From assembly GCA_964343195.1 (NCBI GenBank), contig CAYFIR010000045.1:1-44223 (forward strand): 44,223 nt of DNA, in the 5' to 3' direction. Made by a program: the position numbers and the translations under genes. The number at the start of each line of letters is the position of its first letter. Within the stretch, counting starts at the first letter, position 1. The stretch comes from CAYVAP01 sp964343195 (GTDB lineage: Bacteria > Bacteroidota > Bacteroidia > J057). Under the pieces are notes generated by a model, which saw nothing but the letters and a program-made list of their open reading frames with translations, was not told where the DNA came from and made no database searches. This document shows positions 7,448 through 15,549 of this stretch, in pieces.

Positions 7448-10321
7448 TCAGGAATTATCCGATCGATCCCTTTGGGCTGCCTTGCTTTTCCGGATTGGAA
7501 TAAACTTCCGCCCCAGCCACAACGCTCCACCCAGGATCAGCAGACCAAGCAATCCGAGCAATAGCTTTGTCCACGAACGTGATGTTAATCCGATTGGGTC
7601 TGTTTGTCCCATCAGGACCACTCCTGACCAGTAATAGGGATCCAGTCCTTCGTCGAGTAATTTCAGCTTGGCCATGCGGAGCGCTTCATCTTTTGGATAG
7701 CCTCCATCCAGTGCCTGGTAAAAATGTGCCATTAACTCTTTGGTCCAGTTGTCATCGACCTGCCACATGGTAGCCACAAGGGCTTTGCTTCCCGCATGAA
7801 AAAATCCCTGCGAAAGACTTTGGACTCCCTCTCCCTTCAAAGGTTTTCCCACGTTCGTTTCACAGGCACTCAGGACTACCAGTTCTGCATTCAGGACCAG
7901 GTTGTATAGTTCGGCGGCAAAGAGGGCCTCGACCTGTGGGAAGGTATCCCGAGCCAGCACCAATGAATCATCCGGTGCGGCAAAAGCCAATAGTGAAAAC
8001 CGGCCATCCTCATCAGAGGCCAGCCCATGCGTGGAAAGATGGATGACCCTGTAATTGGGAGCCTCCTCTCGAAAAGTCTCGAGCCGTGCCTGTTCGTTCA
8101 GGTAAATTCGGGCACCGTACAGGTCGGCGAGCATCTGGGCCTCAGCGCGGTTTTGGTATAGCGGCCCCAGGGACCCTCTGGTCGCCAGGAATCCGTTGCT
8201 GGAAGGTACTTCCGGGAATTGAGGGGCAAGGGCCAGGATTCCGTGTGAGGTAGTTCCGCTCTTTTTATGTTGATTTTCCCACCACCAACTGGCAGAGTAC
8301 GCGAGGCTATGCCCTCGGTGGTAAATCCAGAAATCCTCCGGATCAGGTGTTGGGCGCAGCACATCAAATGGCAGGTGCCACAAGGGGCCATCGGGTATGA
8401 TGATAACGTTTTTTGGAAGTCTGTCCTCCAGGTCCCCGATCAGACTTTGGTGCAGCATGTGGCCTAGCGATGCAGGATCAACGGATGGCAGTCGCTGAGA
8501 AGTGGCGATTGTAGGTTGATGGGCAACGAGAATGTTGTGCTGAAGACCCTGTATCAATCCACTCCATGATGCAGAGGTCCCAAGTTGGTCCAGTGTCATG
8601 GAGTCATGCCAGAGGGTGAATCTATAGGTTTGATTCTCCCCCAGAAAATAGTTTACCACTGCGACTGCCGGGTCCAGTTCCTGCTGGATGTCCTGAAGGG
8701 AAACAGTGGCGGGAACTGAAACCGGGTGCTTTCGGAGCCATTGCTGATACTCCTGCTCAGCCGCAAACCAGTTATTCCTGGCGATTTCACCGGGCTCTCC
8801 GGCAGCTTCCTGTTCCAGATAGGTCTGGTAGGCCTGCTGACGACTGGTGGCCAGCAGGTATTGCTGGGCCTGCTCTGCCTCTGTTAAATTACTCAACAAT
8901 TGGCGCTGCGCGTTGGCTCGGCGTAACGATAGTGCATGGCTCCGTTCCATCAGTTGCCAGATTCTCGGTAGGGACTGGTCATCCGCTGGTAGGGATGCCT
9001 CGAGTGCAATGGCCTGCTCGTACAACCTGTAACCGGAGGAGGTCAGGGCTATCAGATCTTCTTCAAAAGCCGATTCCATCCGAAGGCGATCCAGCCAGTT
9101 GATGGCCTCGTTGTGTGCTTCTCGCGCTCGTTGCTTTTGCGTGACGTTCTCGGGTTGCTCAATGGCTACCTGGTATTGGAGAAAGGCAATATCTCCCAGT
9201 ACTTCGACCAGTAAAGCGGGAGCTACGGCACCATTTCCCTGTCCACCCTGAAGCTGATCTGCCGCAGCCTGGAAGGAAGAAAGGGCTAGGGAAGTCGAGT
9301 CCTGGGCCAGCAGGATTCTGCCCCGAAGATGCAGGGCCTCCGCGATGCGGTCTCCAGCCGGATAGGTGGCTTGCCGCCACCTCAGGGTTTCCTGAAGGTG
9401 GGTAGCAGCCTCCTCAGGATCACCTAATTCCAGTTCTGTCTCAGCAAGCGAAAGCAGGGCTTTGTGGTAGAGGGGATCGTCATCAGGTTGTATGGATAAT
9501 GCCCTGCGGAGGTATGGACGAATTTTTTCCATTGACCTGCTGCGCATTTCCAACTGGGCCATGGCCATGCAAACCGAGGTGAGGGGATTCCGGTTTAACT
9601 CCGGGTGACGCTGGTATTCTTTTTCGTAAAAATTGAGGGCCTGCTGGTAGTAGCCCAATGCTTTGACGGGTTCTCCCAATGCCTCATAGATATCACCCAG
9701 GTGCTTGTACGCCGACATTTGGTCCCGGATCCTAAGTTGGAATGTCTCAACCTGCAGGGACTGTAAAAAGTACTGGATAGCCGCCTGGTATTGATGCGTT
9801 CGTTTGTAAACGGCTCCAAGGTAGCGGTAGCAGGAAGCCAGGTACTGACTGGCAATAGAGTCCTGTCCGGCGGTAGGGCCAAGAAGGGATAGAACGGTTT
9901 GGAAATGCTGAATTGCCTCGGGGAAGTTTCTGATCTTGTAGGCTAGGGTACCTCGGTAAAGGGCTAGAGTCCAACCGGATGTGGCACAAACAGATAGCTC
10001 TTTGGTTTGGCACCAGCGGTCAAGAGAGTCCTGTGTCTGAATGAGTTCCCGACGCTGAATGGCGATTTCATCAAATCGCTCCGCAGTCAGAATTTTGTAG
10101 GTCTTGACGTAGTACCAGGTCTCATATCGCTCTCGCTCCTGCAGGAAGTCGGCATAGCGATCCAGAAAGTAGGCGGATGAATCATAGCCCGAATATTGAT
10201 GTCGTTGAAATCCGGCCCACAATTCCAGTTCCAGCAGAGAGTCTGCCTGCGTCGTGGTCTGTGCCACTATGGGAGTTAGGGCCAAATAGCCAACCAGAAA
10301 AAAGAGGATAGAGCGCAGCAT
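7448..10321 (-). CDS. Exported TPR-CHAT caspase-like protein
   Basis: A 957-residue protein; start chosen at 10321, giving an immediate signal peptide (MLRSILFFLVGYLALTPIVA). Residues about 30-430 are tetratricopeptide repeats, with clear units such as YLGAVYKRTHQYQAAIQYFL and HLGDIYEALGEPVKALGYY, followed by a helical linker. Residues about 620-900 form a CHAT domain (clan CD, caspase-like) with the catalytic pair His765 in HLSTHG and Cys820 in LSACET, and the conserved GEGVQSLSQGFFHAGSKALVATMWQVDD segment. A single membrane helix near the C-terminus (LLLGLLGLLILGGALWL) precedes a basic tail, so the TPR and CHAT parts should lie outside the cytoplasm. It is the last gene of a minus-strand unit led by a sigma factor and an anti-sigma factor. 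Both catalytic residues are present, so it is probably active. Confidence 0.9.
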   Translation of the reverse strand: MLRSILFFLVGYLALTPIVAQTTTQADSLLELELWAGFQRHQYSGYDSSAYFLDRYADFLQERERYETWYYVKTYKILTAERFDEIAIQRRELIQTQDSLDRWCQTKELSVCATSGWTLALYRGTLAYKIRNFPEAIQHFQTVLSLLGPTAGQDSIASQYLASCYRYLGAVYKRTHQYQAAIQYFLQSLQVETFQLRIRDQMSAYKHLGDIYEALGEPVKALGYYQQALNFYEKEYQRHPELNRNPLTSVCMAMAQLEMRSRSMEKIRPYLRRALSIQPDDDPLYHKALLSLAETELELGDPEEAATHLQETLRWRQATYPAGDRIAEALHLRGRILLAQDSTSLALSSFQAAADQLQGGQGNGAVAPALLVEVLGDIAFLQYQVAIEQPENVTQKQRAREAHNEAINWLDRLRMESAFEEDLIALTSSGYRLYEQAIALEASLPADDQSLPRIWQLMERSHALSLRRANAQRQLLSNLTEAEQAQQYLLATSRQQAYQTYLEQEAAGEPGEIARNNWFAAEQEYQQWLRKHPVSVPATVSLQDIQQELDPAVAVVNYFLGENQTYRFTLWHDSMTLDQLGTSASWSGLIQGLQHNILVAHQPTIATSQRLPSVDPASLGHMLHQSLIGDLEDRLPKNVIIIPDGPLWHLPFDVLRPTPDPEDFWIYHRGHSLAYSASWWWENQHKKSGTTSHGILALAPQFPEVPSSNGFLATRGSLGPLYQNRAEAQMLADLYGARIYLNEQARLETFREEAPNYRVIHLSTHGLASDEDGRFSLLAFAAPDDSLVLARDTFPQVEALFAAELYNLVLNAELVVLSACETNVGKPLKGEGVQSLSQGFFHAGSKALVATMWQVDDNWTKELMAHFYQALDGGYPKDEALRMAKLKLLDEGLDPYYWSGVVLMGQTDPIGLTSRSWTKLLLGLLGLLILGGALWLGRKFIPIRKSKAAQRDRSDNS

Positions 10322-10418
10322 AGGGTTTGATACAAAATCTCCGGTGAATTTCCGGGCAATCACCTAAAAGGCGTACTGCAGGGAGACTCACCGGAGTTGA
10401 TCAGACAAAATTGTTTGG

Positions 10419-11048
10419 TTACTGCCCCAGGTAGGCAGAGATTTCTCCATTTTCCATTTGCATGACGACCTGAGCCACTTCGTTATCCTTGAATCCTGTC
10501 AGGTCTATGGTAAAGGTGCTGAACTTTCCGTCTGCGAGTGTCAGGGCTTTCCCTTCGCTTACAATCCGGCCATCCTTGAGGACATGAACTCCGGTGACAC
10601 CAGCTCCCGGTGTGAAAAACAGGCTGATTTCTTCCCAGGGAATGCGGCACTGACAGGGGCTGGGCGGAGGTGGAGGTCCTACGGGGACCGGGCCTGAGGG
10701 ACCGATGGGCAGCAATCCTATACGGTTGGAGGTGCCAGTGGAGTCTTTTTGTTCTTCGCCATAGATCGCTTCAAAAGATTCTGCAATCAGGACTCTTTCA
10801 GCGTCAATAGCAGCCAGCTTTACTTTCAGCTCTTCCGTATCGCACTCCCTCTGTTGTAGGCTGTCCTGCTCGCAGGCTTTGATTTCTGCCTGATAGGCGA
10901 CAGAAAGGAGGTCCATGCCATTGTAGGTGGCTTTGATGTCAATAGGCAGGGCTTCCTGGACTATTTCGCAGCCTGAGCTGAAAAGTGAAAGGCCGATGAG
11001 AACCAGGGCTATTCCAAAGGCATTTAATAAATGGTAGTTATTTCTCAT
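10419..11048 (-). CDS. Lipoprotein of unknown function in the CHAT unit
   Basis: A 209-residue predicted lipoprotein: hydrophobic leader and lipobox LFSSGC with Cys27. The mature part starts with a helical region (VAYQAEIKACEQDSLQQRECDTEELKVKLAAIDAERVLIAESFEAIYG) whose cysteines sit in a likely coiled coil. Then comes a Pro/Gly-rich linker (GPVPVGPPPPPSPCQC) and a C-terminal stretch of beta-strand character (GVTGVHVLKDGRIVSEG, ISAYLGQ). I recognise no family. It lies between the anti-sigma gene (145 nt upstream) and the CHAT gene (about 97 nt downstream), same strand, so it may be a surface or periplasmic partner of the CHAT protein. Confidence 0.75.
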   Translation of the reverse strand: MRNNYHLLNAFGIALVLIGLSLFSSGCEIVQEALPIDIKATYNGMDLLSVAYQAEIKACEQDSLQQRECDTEELKVKLAAIDAERVLIAESFEAIYGEEQKDSTGTSNRIGLLPIGPSGPVPVGPPPPPSPCQCRIPWEEISLFFTPGAGVTGVHVLKDGRIVSEGKALTLADGKFSTFTIDLTGFKDNEVAQVVMQMENGEISAYLGQ

Positions 11049-11192
11049 TACTACGAGTTCTTGGGTTGAAAGAAAGATAAAGATACTGGGGGGCTTTACC
11101 TTTCAAACGATAGGGAAGAAAAATTAGCATATGATCTGCAAGATATTCGCAATCAGTCTTTTCAGATCAGCTATCCCCTGATCTGAGGTGGC

Positions 11193-11996
11193 TCAATTCC
11201 CCAACTTATCAAGAACTTTCTGGCTTTCTTCGCGGATGGATCCGGGACCATTTTCGGCGAGGTCTTCCAGGTATGGACGGGCAAGATCCGCATTTCTCTG
11301 GTATAGATGACTCATGGCTATCAGCCATTTTGCCTGGGCCTTTTGACGGGCATTAGCTCCTTCAGGTAGGGCTTCAAGTCTGGTCCTGCCCAGGTTGGGG
11401 TGTCCCTGGCGAAGGTTGTAACTGGCCAGTGCCAGGGTCAGTTCCGTGCGGGTGGCGGGTGCTATGGCCATATCTTCATTTTCCAGCAGAACAATTACGT
11501 CCTGCATCACGGCGTCTCCTTCTCCATTCTGGTAGGCCTGGAGGATAGCGCTAATCTGGGCATCAGCTTCTCCACGGGTGGAAGCCTGAGGCACATAAGC
11601 GCTGCTGATGTACCCTTTGGCGAGGTCTTTCATCTGGCTTTCAGGCAACGGACCCGATGGCCACATGAAAAATGTTACGAGGATCAGGACGACAGCTGCC
11701 GCAGCCATAAACCAGGTTTGTCGGTAGAAGGGAATGACTTTAGTCGGGGGCTCTTCCCTGTGCTGGGGAAGGGTAGCCTTCTCAAAGGCGGCCTTCATCG
11801 AGCCGGCTCGCTGGCGGATTGCTTCTTCCCCTTCTTCTCGTAACTGTTCATCGAGTAGTTGAAGGGTCATGGCATAGGTTGAATCCTCTGATGCCAGGGT
11901 GTCAATCAGTTGGGTTTGTTCCTGAGGTAACTCATCCCTCAGGTAAGCCAGCATGGTTTCCAGCTGAAATAGATCGGGGGAATGTGTTGTATTCAT
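11193..11996 (-). CDS. Membrane anti-sigma factor-like protein with periplasmic helical repeats
   Basis: A 267-residue single-span protein. Residues 1-92 are cytoplasmic and hydrophilic (LAYLRDELPQEQTQLIDTLASEDSTY, resembling the start of anti-sigma domains that sense chain and sigma factor). A membrane helix lies at about 95-111 (FMAAAAVVLILVTFFMW), and the C-terminal 150 residues outside are TPR-like helices (LTLALASYNLRQGHPNLGRTRLEALPEG, WLIAMSHLYQRNADLARPYLEDLAENG). No zinc-binding HxxxCxxC motif is seen. Its start is 18 nt past the stop of the sigma-factor gene, which is the classical sigma/anti-sigma arrangement. The anti-sigma role is inferred from architecture and position. Confidence 0.75.
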   Translation of the reverse strand: MNTTHSPDLFQLETMLAYLRDELPQEQTQLIDTLASEDSTYAMTLQLLDEQLREEGEEAIRQRAGSMKAAFEKATLPQHREEPPTKVIPFYRQTWFMAAAAVVLILVTFFMWPSGPLPESQMKDLAKGYISSAYVPQASTRGEADAQISAILQAYQNGEGDAVMQDVIVLLENEDMAIAPATRTELTLALASYNLRQGHPNLGRTRLEALPEGANARQKAQAKWLIAMSHLYQRNADLARPYLEDLAENGPGSIREESQKVLDKLGN

Positions 11997-12014
11997 GGGA
12001 TATTTCTGGATTTT

Positions 12015-12626
12015 TTAGTCAAAAAATTGTTTCACCTGCTCATCGTTTCGGAGCTTCTGTAGAGCCCGGCTTATGGCTCCCCTCACCTGATTAAAGGAAA
12101 GTTGAAAATGGTCTCCGATTTCCTTGTAGCTCTGACCGCTCAGGTAAGGTTCAAGGCACTGCCATTCGAGTTCGTTCAGTTTTTCCATCACAATGCCTTT
12201 GAACTTGTCCTGATCAATGCGATCCGACAGCAGGTCTCTGCTCCAAACCTGCCCTTTCTCCTGTTCCTTAATGGCCACCTTTTCTCTTTCCTCCCAGTTG
12301 CCATGCAGTTTTTGACGACGGCTGAGATCAATCAGATGGTTTTGAACAATGGTAAAGAGCAGTCCACGTACATTGCGGGTTTCTTTTACCCGCTGGAGCC
12401 GCTCAAAAAACAATAGCAGCAGCTCATTAACCACCTCCTGTGCTGACAGAGGAGCATTGGCATAACGACGGTAACGGGCTACCAGACCCGCCTGATACCG
12501 GCGCAGCAAGACCAACACCAGCTGCGCGTCCTGGGATTCTTGAAATTCCCGAACCAGATCACCGTCACTGAGGCCATCAAACCTCTCCCCACCTGGAGGC
12601 ATAGCTAAGGCCAGAAAAATCCACAT
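12015..12626 (-). CDS. ECF-type RNA polymerase sigma factor
   Basis: A 203-residue sigma-70 family protein. Region 2 spans about residues 28-100 (ALSAQEVVNELLLLFFERL analogue and NVRGLLFTIVQNHLIDLSRRQK). Region 4 spans about 150-200 (LNELEWQCLEPYLSGQSYKEIGDHF and LSFNQVRGAISRALQKLRN, the helix-turn-helix that reads the -35 element). Regions 1.1 and 3 are absent, as in ECF factors. A second in-frame ATG at 12602 is an equally good start and fits the usual ECF N-terminus better. First gene of the minus-strand unit with the anti-sigma, lipoprotein and CHAT genes, which it probably controls, possibly including its own promoter. Confidence 0.88.
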   Translation of the reverse strand: MWIFLALAMPPGGERFDGLSDGDLVREFQESQDAQLVLVLLRRYQAGLVARYRRYANAPLSAQEVVNELLLLFFERLQRVKETRNVRGLLFTIVQNHLIDLSRRQKLHGNWEEREKVAIKEQEKGQVWSRDLLSDRIDQDKFKGIVMEKLNELEWQCLEPYLSGQSYKEIGDHFQLSFNQVRGAISRALQKLRNDEQVKQFFD

Positions 12627-12815
12627 AGAGGGTTATTTTTTGACTTTGTCCCCAAGTTAGCGATTTTTCCACTTTGCCCGGCTTTCCCTTTCTGTTGCCT
12701 AATAGACGACCTGCAAATGAGAATTACATCTCCCTAATTCGTTTTTTGTCAATTTTTGGGAATGTTTGCACAGTAGAAAAGCCTCAATTCCATTATTTCT
12801 CGCAATTCTTCATTC

Positions 12816-14372
12816 ATGAACCGATTCCTACTGCTACTTTCTGCCCTTTTCACTGGCTGGGCTGGATGCCAACAGCCTGCTTCCGAAAACCCATCGGCGA
12901 CAGCCAGTTTTTCCCCTGCCCCGGCAGTTGTATATGAGGTTTTCGTCCAGGCATTTGCCGACAGCGACGGAGATGGTATTGGGGACCTTCCGGGGTTGAT
13001 TGCCCAGCTCGACTATTTTGTAGCACTGGATGTAGATGCCCTTTGGCTAATGCCGATCCACCCTTCGCCATCTTACCACAAGTACGATGTGGTGGACTAC
13101 AAAGGCATTCATCCTGACTATGGTACGATGGAGGATTATGAGCGCCTGGTAGAGGAGGCTCACGTACGCGGCATTGACATCATCCTGGATTTGGTGGTCA
13201 ACCATACTTCAGACGAACACCACTGGTTTCAGGAGGCGGTTTCTTCCCCCACCAATCCCTACCGGAACTATTATGTCTGGGCGAAAATTGATTCTATCCG
13301 GGAGGAAATCGAGAAAAAGGAAACGAGCGAAGATTCCGACAACCTCACTCAGTGGCATCCGGTCGAAGGTCAGGATGAACATTACTATGGCTTTTTCTGG
13401 GGCGGGATGCCCGACCTGAATTTTGACAACCCCAAAGTCCGCGAGGAAATTTACGAGATCGGGCGCTTCTGGCTGGAAGAAGTAGGCGTGGATGGTTTTC
13501 GGTTGGATGCGGCACGGCACATTTATCCCAGCGATCAGCAGGCTAAAAATCATCAGTTCTGGGAAGAGTTCCGGGCGGAAATGCAGAAGAGCAAGCCGGA
13601 TGTTTATCTGGTGGGAGAAGTCTATGAATCGCCGGAAATCGTAACACCCTACCTGCAGGGGCTGCCGGCGCTGTTCAACTTTGGGCTGGCCAAGGCCATC
13701 ATCCACAGCCTCAACCACGGCCATGACTCTGGCCTGGTACAGACCCACCACGATATCCGCACGGCCTATCAGGCAGTGAATCCGGACTTTGTCGATGCGA
13801 CCATCCTCTCCAACCACGATCAGCGTCGCATCATGACCGCTGTGGAAAATGATCCTCAGAAAGCCCGCATGGCGGCTTCGCTGCTGCTTACCCTGCCCGG
13901 CACGCCCTACATTTACTATGGTGAGGAATTGGGAATGCGAGGAGACTGGCCCCACGAGGTAATCCGGGAACCCTTTCTATGGGGAGAAGATGCCCCTCAT
14001 AAAACACATTGGCGTGAACATCGGGACAATCCGCCCGGAGCGGTCGATCCGCTGCCGGTTCAGATGGCCGATAGCAGCTCGATGTACCACCACTACCGTG
14101 AGCTGATAGAGGTTCGGAAGGGAAATGAGACCTTGCTAAAAGGCGAATTGGCCCTGACGCCGGTTAAACTGGATGGGATGGTGGATTTCTTCCGGGTTCA
14201 TGAGGGGGATACGCTGCTGGTGATCCACAATGTGAGTGATTCGGCCTTCCAGCTTCCCTACCACCGGTATCTTCGTGCGAATTACCCCCGCTTCATTTGG
14301 AGCGATGGGATATCGAAAGGAGATAGCATCCTGCCGGCTTATGGTTCTGTCGTGCTGGGAAAGGAGCTGTGA
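12816..14372 (+). CDS. GH13 alpha-amylase family lipoprotein
   Basis: A 518-residue glycoside hydrolase family 13 enzyme with a lipoprotein-like leader (MNRFLLLLSALFTGWAGC, Cys18), so probably periplasmic or surface anchored. The (beta/alpha)8 barrel carries all four GH13 regions: DLVVNHTSDEHHW (region I), GFRLDAARH with nucleophile Asp231 (II), LVGEVYES with acid/base Glu268 (III), and LSNHDQ with Asp335 (IV). The QAFADSDGDGIGDLPGL opening and calcium-type loop, plus length, resemble alpha-glucosidase/oligo-1,6-glucosidase or alpha-amylase subgroups; substrate specificity is not resolved. A C-terminal beta domain (about 430-518) closes the protein. It ends one base before the convergent DUF547 gene. 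Confidence 0.93.
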   Translation: MNRFLLLLSALFTGWAGCQQPASENPSATASFSPAPAVVYEVFVQAFADSDGDGIGDLPGLIAQLDYFVALDVDALWLMPIHPSPSYHKYDVVDYKGIHPDYGTMEDYERLVEEAHVRGIDIILDLVVNHTSDEHHWFQEAVSSPTNPYRNYYVWAKIDSIREEIEKKETSEDSDNLTQWHPVEGQDEHYYGFFWGGMPDLNFDNPKVREEIYEIGRFWLEEVGVDGFRLDAARHIYPSDQQAKNHQFWEEFRAEMQKSKPDVYLVGEVYESPEIVTPYLQGLPALFNFGLAKAIIHSLNHGHDSGLVQTHHDIRTAYQAVNPDFVDATILSNHDQRRIMTAVENDPQKARMAASLLLTLPGTPYIYYGEELGMRGDWPHEVIREPFLWGEDAPHKTHWREHRDNPPGAVDPLPVQMADSSSMYHHYRELIEVRKGNETLLKGELALTPVKLDGMVDFFRVHEGDTLLVIHNVSDSAFQLPYHRYLRANYPRFIWSDGISKGDSILPAYGSVVLGKEL

Positions 14373-15089
14373 TCAGCGTCCATTCAGCGACCAGTCATAG
14401 CGGTAAAAGCCGATGTTGTAGTCTGCTGGAATCGGGTTTTCCCGGTATCGGTTGATGAAGGCCAATGCAGAGGCTTTGGATCCGCCAAAATCGCTGGCAT
14501 ACCATTCGAAGATCTGGGAAAGCTGTACCTGATGGGTACTGCGGTTGACCCGAATGAAGTTGGCATCATTCAGGGCCCTTCGGGTTTGTTGTCTCAACTG
14601 AGCTTCCAGCTTTTCTGGCCGATAGGCAAAATTTGTGATCGGCGGACAATCGACAGCGCCACAGACTACCACGAAGTGAAACCTGGGATCGCCGTAGGTT
14701 TTCAACAGTTTCTCCTTTTCGATCTGGTCCAGGGTGAGCATCTCGCCAGCGACACGGTACTGGAGGCGGTTGAAAAATCCCTCTACCTTGAGCACCGACT
14801 CAACCGGCAGCCGTTCGGCCACGGCATGGATGACGAGTAGGTTGTAGGCGTTGATGTAGAAGGCCTTTTGGGTGGCAGCGTCCTGGCTGGATACGTCGGT
14901 GGAGGCAAGGAGTTCTATCACTCGATCCATCTCTGATCCCCGGGCTATAGCAGCATAATTTACGCGGCCATTTTCCACATACTTTCCAAACAGTGCATCA
15001 GCTTCGTCAAAAAATGAATTGACCTGCTGGGCATGAGTGCTGAAGGCTAACAGGAACAACAAAAAGGTGAGGGACAACAGTTTTCGCAT
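14373..15089 (-). CDS. Secreted DUF547 protein
   Basis: A 238-residue exported protein with signal peptide MRKLLSLTFLLFLLAFSTHA; I set the start at 15089 because an upstream ATG adds nine polar residues before it. The mature part matches DUF547: VNYAAIARG near the start, AFYINAYNLLVIHAVAE, DPRFHFVVVCGAVDCPPI with two cysteines, and the end WYASDFGG and AFINRY. DUF547 resembles a papain/transglutaminase-like fold with a conserved Cys in other accounts, but no activity is established here. It is convergent with the GH13 gene with no spacer between the two stop codons. Confidence 0.88.
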   Translation of the reverse strand: MRKLLSLTFLLFLLAFSTHAQQVNSFFDEADALFGKYVENGRVNYAAIARGSEMDRVIELLASTDVSSQDAATQKAFYINAYNLLVIHAVAERLPVESVLKVEGFFNRLQYRVAGEMLTLDQIEKEKLLKTYGDPRFHFVVVCGAVDCPPITNFAYRPEKLEAQLRQQTRRALNDANFIRVNRSTHQVQLSQIFEWYASDFGGSKASALAFINRYRENPIPADYNIGFYRYDWSLNGR

Positions 15090-15331
15090 GGGATTGGGTC
15101 TTTGGTGTTCCTGCAAAGAACGATAGGGCGGGGAAGATCTATTGTCACACAGCCAACAAAACCCTTTTCCTTGAAGACCAGCAGGATCGAGGATCGGAGT
15201 CCTCGATCAACCGTTTATCCTCCTGACCATTCCGTTTTCTAGTGTTCCTGGCGTCAGAGACGCTTTGACTTGACGTTTCGCTTCGGAGAAGCTCACGAGC
15301 GGCACTGCTGAAGCAGTGCTCCACATGATGA

Positions 15332-15398
15332 CCATCCTATAGGATGGCGCTGGTGAGGCTCTCCGAGCCGACACCTGATGTCTTCAAGTCTCCGACTT
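15332..15398. repeat. Hairpin-rich dispersed repeat, copy 2
   Basis: Second copy of the repeat at 76-163. Shared in order: CCATCC/GGATGG hairpin, GGCGCTGGTGAG, GAGCCGACACC, TGTCTTCAAGTCTCCGACTT. This copy is shorter, having a compact GGCTC-TCC-GAGCC hairpin where copy 1 has an unpaired spacer of about 30 nt. Confidence 0.7.
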
Positions 15399-15516
15399 AA
15401 TAAAGCTTGATTTTGAGTGTCAATAGAGACCGCTTGCGAGCACTCGATTCCGGAATGGTCAGTTATCCTCTAGCCGGGTCATCAATTCGCTCGGCTAGTA
15501 AAAAGCAGCCTTCTTA

Positions 15517-15545
15517 CTTGCTGCGCGGTTTTAACCCGCAGCAAG
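15517..15545 (-). terminator. Hairpin just past dnaB
   Basis: CTTGCTGCG and CGCAGCAAG form a perfect 9-bp stem five bases past the dnaB stop codon. No T tract follows on the minus strand, so it may be a 3-prime end-protecting hairpin rather than an intrinsic terminator. Confidence 0.4.
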
Positions 15546-15549
15546 CATC

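Larger units (their letters stand above)
15090..15549. repeat. Hairpin-packed intergenic region
   Basis: No gene. At least ten short perfect inverted repeats follow one another: GATCGAGGA/TCCTCGATC (15185-15208), GCGTC-AGA-GACGC (15251-15263), GCTTC-GGA-GAAGC (15280-15292), GCACTGCT-GA-AGCAGTGC (15302-15319), the CCATCC...GGATGG palindrome (15332-15347), GGCTC-TCC-GAGCC (15357-15369), GACA/TGTC (15370-15382), AAGTC-TCC-GACTT (15386-15398), CGAG-CA-CTCG (15437-15446), and CTAGCCG/CGGCTAG (15470-15498). A 12-bp inverted pair CTGACCATTCCG/CGGAATGGTCAG (15223-15234, 15451-15462) encloses much of it. Confidence 0.75.
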
